A stretch of DNA of 64,000 bases from positions 1-64,000 of the forward strand of contig CALGVA010000055.1 of NCBI GenBank assembly GCA_937920345.1, read 5' to 3'. The notes below the pieces were generated by a model. It saw only the letters and a program-made list of their open reading frames with translations. It made no database searches and was not told the origin of the DNA. The position numbers were made by a program, and so were the translations under genes. Source of the DNA: an uncultured Lachnospiraceae bacterium (GTDB lineage Bacteria > Bacillota > Clostridia > Lachnospirales > Lachnospiraceae). Every line of letters starts with the position of its first letter. Position 1 is the first letter of the stretch. Below, piece by piece: positions 61,087 to 64,000 of the stretch.

Positions 61087-62232
61087 CTACACGGTCTTAT
61101 ACTTCTCAATATAAACCGGGAAGGTATCCGTGCCTTTCAGTTCCTTACCTGCTGTGATCGTAACATTCTTGTCGGCGATCAGATATTCCACATTCGCGCC
61201 TGCTTCCACCACAGTATCCTGCATTAAGATACAGTTCCTGATCTTGGCGCCTTTGCCCACCTGCACGCCACGGAAGATCACGCTGTTCTCTACCTCACCC
61301 TCGATCACACAGCCGTCCGCCATCATCACGTTCTGCACCTTCGCGCCGTCCTTGTAATGGGTCGGATTATCTCCCCTGATCTTCGTGTAGATCGGCGCAG
61401 CAGCGAACAGCGCATCCAGATTATAATCATCCAGAAGCTTCATGTTCTCTTCAAAATAACTCTTCATGCCGCAGATACGCGCCACATAGTCCGTATATTT
61501 GTAAGCCTGTACATTCAGCTTGCCAAGCTGGGGCATGATAACATCACGCATAAAGAAGGAACGTCCCTGTATGTACGCCGTACTGACAAGTTCGATCAGC
61601 AGTTCGCGTGAAATGACAAAAATATTCATGGAAGTATTCTGTACGCCATCCGTCTTCGGGTTAATATATACCTTACGGATACGTCCCTGTTCCACGTCAA
61701 AAGTATAATAGAAGATTCTGTCATTGGTCGGATAATCCAGCAGTTCCCTGGGCAGCTCCTGCTCGTTGTATGCGATGGTAATGTCCGCACCGCTGTCCAT
61801 ATGTGCCTGCAGCATGGCATTGAAATCAAAATTGACCACGATATTCGTATCTGCCATGACCACATATTCTTCTTTCTGGGACTTCAGGAAATCCAGAATG
61901 TTCGCCAGCGCACCGGCACGTCCCACATAAGGAGCACCCGCTTCCTTCTCCGCAAAAGGCGGGAAAATGTGCAGTCCTCCGTTCTTCCGGACCAGATCCC
62001 ATTCACGGCCGGAACCCAGATGATCCATCAGGGAATGATAATTCTTGTTGACTACAACAGAAATATTGTCAATACCGGAATGCGTCATACTCGACAGGAC
62101 AAAATCAATGATACGATAACGGCTGGCAAAAGGAATAGACGCCATCAAACGCACACCGACCAGTTCCGGAACCAGCGCATCATAACTGTTTGGAAATATA
62201 ATACCGATTACATTTGTGCTTGATTTTATCAT
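61087..62232 (-). CDS. glgD: Glucose-1-phosphate adenylyltransferase subunit GlgD
   Basis: A 381-residue protein of the ADP-glucose pyrophosphorylase family. The Gly-rich loop GGxGxRL of GlgC is not present (LVGVRLMASIPFASRYRIID instead), as in the Firmicute GlgD regulatory subunit. The C-terminal left-handed beta-helix (ADGCVIEGEVENSVIFRGVQ, KIRNCILMQDTVVEAGANVE) is present. Its ATG overlaps the glgC stop by 4 nt (ATGA), so a GlgC-GlgD complex for glycogen synthesis is expected. No glgA or glgB is nearby. Confidence 0.93.
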   Translation of the reverse strand: MIKSSTNVIGIIFPNSYDALVPELVGVRLMASIPFASRYRIIDFVLSSMTHSGIDNISVVVNKNYHSLMDHLGSGREWDLVRKNGGLHIFPPFAEKEAGAPYVGRAGALANILDFLKSQKEEYVVMADTNIVVNFDFNAMLQAHMDSGADITIAYNEQELPRELLDYPTNDRIFYYTFDVEQGRIRKVYINPKTDGVQNTSMNIFVISRELLIELVSTAYIQGRSFFMRDVIMPQLGKLNVQAYKYTDYVARICGMKSYFEENMKLLDDYNLDALFAAAPIYTKIRGDNPTHYKDGAKVQNVMMADGCVIEGEVENSVIFRGVQVGKGAKIRNCILMQDTVVEAGANVEYLIADKNVTITAGKELKGTDTFPVYIEKYKTV

Positions 62233-63434
62233 TCTGCTTCACCGCCTTCCACATTATTATTGATCATGGCGTCGGGACCTATCACAACGTTCTCCCCTAT
62301 CGTTACACCCGATCCTATGGTCGCTACACCGTTTGCCTCTCCGTCGGGCATTGCGCCGACCACGGCATTCTCACAGATCGTCACATTCTCCGCCACAATG
62401 CAGTGTCTCACGACCGCACCGGTCTTGATTGTCGTGCCGCCCATTACGACAGCATCCTCCACAACCGCGCCAGCCTCTACCTTTACACCGCCAAACAGAA
62501 CAGAATGCTTTACCGTACCCCTGATCCGGCATCCATCCGTGACCAGCGCATTCTCCACAACTGCTCCCGCACTGATCTTATGGCCCGTTCTGCCTGCATT
62601 ACGGCTGTAGATCTTCCAGCCCTCATCAAAAAGATTGATACCGCTGTGTTCAGGGTCCAGGACCTCCATATTCGCCTCCCACAGAGAAGAAATGGTTCCC
62701 ACATCCTTCCAGTAGCCTTTAAAACGATACGCATACATCTGCCGCTGATCACGAAGCAGATTAGGGATGATGTTGTTGCCGAAGTCGTTCTCTGAATCCG
62801 GATCAGCCTCGTCCTCCTCCAGATACTTCTTCAGGATATCCCAGTTAAATATGTAGATTCCCATGGAAGCCAGATTAGACTTGGGATTTTTCGGTTTCTC
62901 CTGAAATTCAGTAATCTTGTCATTCTCATCGGCAACCATCAGGCCGAAGCGCGGCGCCTCCTCCCACGGAACTTCCATAACGGCAACGCTGAATTCCGCA
63001 TTTTTCGCTTTGTGAAATTCAAGGAAATCGCTGTAATCCTGTTTACAGATCTGGTCACCGGAAAGGATGATAACATACTTGGGGTCATACCGCTCAATAA
63101 ACGAGATATTCTGGTAAATCGCGTTCGCCGTGCCCTTATACCAGTCCGATCCGTGCGCCTTCTGATAAGGCGGCAGTACATGCACACCGCCGTATAGACG
63201 ATCCAGATCCCACGGCTGCCCGTTGCCGACATACTCATTCAGTTCCAACGGTTGATACTGCGTCAGGATACCAACGGTATCAATGCCTGAATTAACGCAG
63301 TTGGAAAGCGGGAAATCAATGATACGATACTTGCCGCCAAAAGGAACTGCCGGTTTCGCGAGCTTCTCTGTAAGCGCATAAAGTCGTGAGCCTTGTCCGC
63401 CGGCAAGAAGCATTGCAATCATTTCTTTTGCCAT
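62229..63434 (-). CDS. glgC: Glucose-1-phosphate adenylyltransferase catalytic subunit
   Basis: A 401-residue enzyme starting at the ATG at 63434 (MAKEMIAMLLAGGQGSRLYA) behind AGGAGG. It makes ADP-glucose from ATP and glucose-1-phosphate. The loop LAGGQGSRL, KPAVPFGGKYRIIDFPLSNC and SGDQICKQDY are intact, and the C-terminal beta-helix has VVEDAVVMGGTTIKTGAVVR. Upstream AT-rich sequence includes TATAAT at 63468-63473, a probable promoter. Confidence 0.96.
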   Translation of the reverse strand: MAKEMIAMLLAGGQGSRLYALTEKLAKPAVPFGGKYRIIDFPLSNCVNSGIDTVGILTQYQPLELNEYVGNGQPWDLDRLYGGVHVLPPYQKAHGSDWYKGTANAIYQNISFIERYDPKYVIILSGDQICKQDYSDFLEFHKAKNAEFSVAVMEVPWEEAPRFGLMVADENDKITEFQEKPKNPKSNLASMGIYIFNWDILKKYLEEDEADPDSENDFGNNIIPNLLRDQRQMYAYRFKGYWKDVGTISSLWEANMEVLDPEHSGINLFDEGWKIYSRNAGRTGHKISAGAVVENALVTDGCRIRGTVKHSVLFGGVKVEAGAVVEDAVVMGGTTIKTGAVVRHCIVAENVTICENAVVGAMPDGEANGVATIGSGVTIGENVVIGPDAMINNNVEGGEAE

Positions 63435-63563
63435 AATACGAGTCCTCCTGTTATTCTTATGAAACAAATTATACAACATTTATAATAAAATTTATAGAAA
63501 AATTGTAAAAATTATGAAAATATTTTAGCAAAACCCAAATAATTATGGACATTTTGTATAGCA

Positions 63564-63600
63564 ATCCGGCAGGTCACAGTTTCCTGCAGACCTGCCGGAT
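63564..63600. terminator. Perfect 12-bp hairpin after the deacetylase gene
   Basis: ATCCGGCAGGTC (63564-63575) pairs perfectly with GACCTGCCGGAT (63589-63600) around 13 nt. It is 12 nt past the deacetylase stop. No T-tract follows on the minus strand, so it may be a 3'-end stabiliser or weak terminator. Confidence 0.55.
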
Positions 63601-63612
63601 ACATACATTTTT

Positions 63613-64000
63613 CTATTCGCCTGACACCTGCGTCCCGTCGGCTTTCATATGGTACTTATCCTTATAGATCAGCTGTGAGATGGGTACCAGCTCGTATCCT
63701 TTATCCTGCAGTCCGGTAATCACCGATTCCAGAGCATCGGCTGTGTAAGTAGCTCCGTTATGCATGAGGATTATCGATCCGTTGTTCAGCTTGTCGGACT
63801 CCACCACGCGTTTGACAATATCATCGACTCCATAGTCTTTCCAATCCAGAGAATCAATCGACCATTGTATCGGATAATATCCGCACTTATGCGCATTTGT
63901 TATGACATGATTGTCATAATCTCCGTAAGGCGGCCGGAACAGGCACATCTCATAGCCCGTAAGCTCCTGAACCCTGGTATGTACTTTCATCAGCTCCTCC
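63613..64000 (-). CDS. Polysaccharide deacetylase (C-terminal part)
   Basis: The frame is open through the right edge, so only the last 129 residues are seen. LFRPPYGDYDNHVITNAHKC is NodB motif 3, QWSIDSLDWKDYGVDDIVKR is motif 4, and GSIILMHNGATYTADALESV motif 5. The end, VPISQLIYKDKYHMKADGTQ, is as in Clostridial PdaA/PdaB-like peptidoglycan or polysaccharide N-deacetylases. The catalytic Asp and metal-binding His are outside the window. Confidence 0.9.
   Translation of the reverse strand, partial: EELMKVHTRVQELTGYEMCLFRPPYGDYDNHVITNAHKCGYYPIQWSIDSLDWKDYGVDDIVKRVVESDKLNNGSIILMHNGATYTADALESVITGLQDKGYELVPISQLIYKDKYHMKADGTQVSGE

Noticed and set aside
1..64000. tRNA, rRNA, CRISPR or prophage genes
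   Set aside because: I looked in all gaps and found no cloverleaf with CCA-proximal TTCGAA-type loops, no rRNA sequence, no spacer array and no phage structural genes; a covariance search would be needed to be certain for tRNA.

Overview
The window reads as the chromosome of a low-to-mid GC Gram-positive anaerobe, most likely a gut Lachnospiraceae (Clostridia). Supporting signs are strong GGAGG ribosome binding sites, TTGACA/TATAAT-type promoters, a paired GlgC/GlgD, ECF-type ThiT behind a TPP riboswitch, a BceRSAB-type antimicrobial-peptide module, Hsp33, PadR/DUF1700 membrane-stress genes and several AAA/DUF4143 ATPases. I cannot fix the genus. I see no rRNA, tRNA, CRISPR array, prophage or intact insertion sequence.

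Layout. 1-1141 (minus): an Rpn-type PD-(D/E)XK nuclease running off the left edge, whose C-terminus is a 42-bp tandem repeat. 1523-7023 (plus): a Bce-type response regulator, sensor kinase, ATPase and permease with a textbook dyad operator, then an FMN-binding-like membrane protein. 7035-26542 (minus): NadE, a DUF554 protein, an Rpn stub, GNAT, a DUF4143 ATPase, an Lhr-like helicase, Hsp33, a methyltransferase, an MmcQ/YjbR protein, a membrane-anchored GH20 protein, a small exporter, HisC, a glycosyltransferase, a hypothetical and an acyltransferase. 26678-27811 (plus): an anchored extracytoplasmic protein.

27828-46009 (minus): a second two-component/ABC-2 module with a triple GTTAAG operator, an NYN/OST-HTH protein, a cytidylate-kinase-like protein, a sodium symporter, a GNAT-like acyltransferase, MATE, riboswitch-controlled ThiT, a chemoreceptor with an orphan solute-binding lipoprotein, a CapA-family protein and a DUF3160 lipoprotein. 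46422-49494 (plus): an ABC ATPase broken by an in-frame amber codon, plus its FtsX-type permease. 49499-64000 (minus): a PadR/DUF1700 operon, a DUF4143 ATPase, a three-gene ABC-2 exporter behind a leader-peptide/terminator attenuator, another DUF4143 ATPase, carB without carA, glgC-glgD and a truncated polysaccharide deacetylase.

The least ordinary content is non-coding. (1) Three copies (near 16.6, 24.8 and 43.7 kb) of a structured element sit at, or within 3 nt of, the stop codon of an upstream gene, all in the same orientation, with base changes that preserve pairing. (2) Two copies (12.0 and 60.8 kb) of another hairpin repeat carry a compensatory pair. (3) All three DUF4143 ATPase genes have an AT-rich dyad containing TAAAATAAA just upstream, overlapping the -10 in two of them. 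(4) A 15-codon leader peptide followed by mutually exclusive hairpins precedes the ABC-2 exporter. (5) Three perfectly 12-bp-spaced GTTAAG boxes mark the second two-component module.
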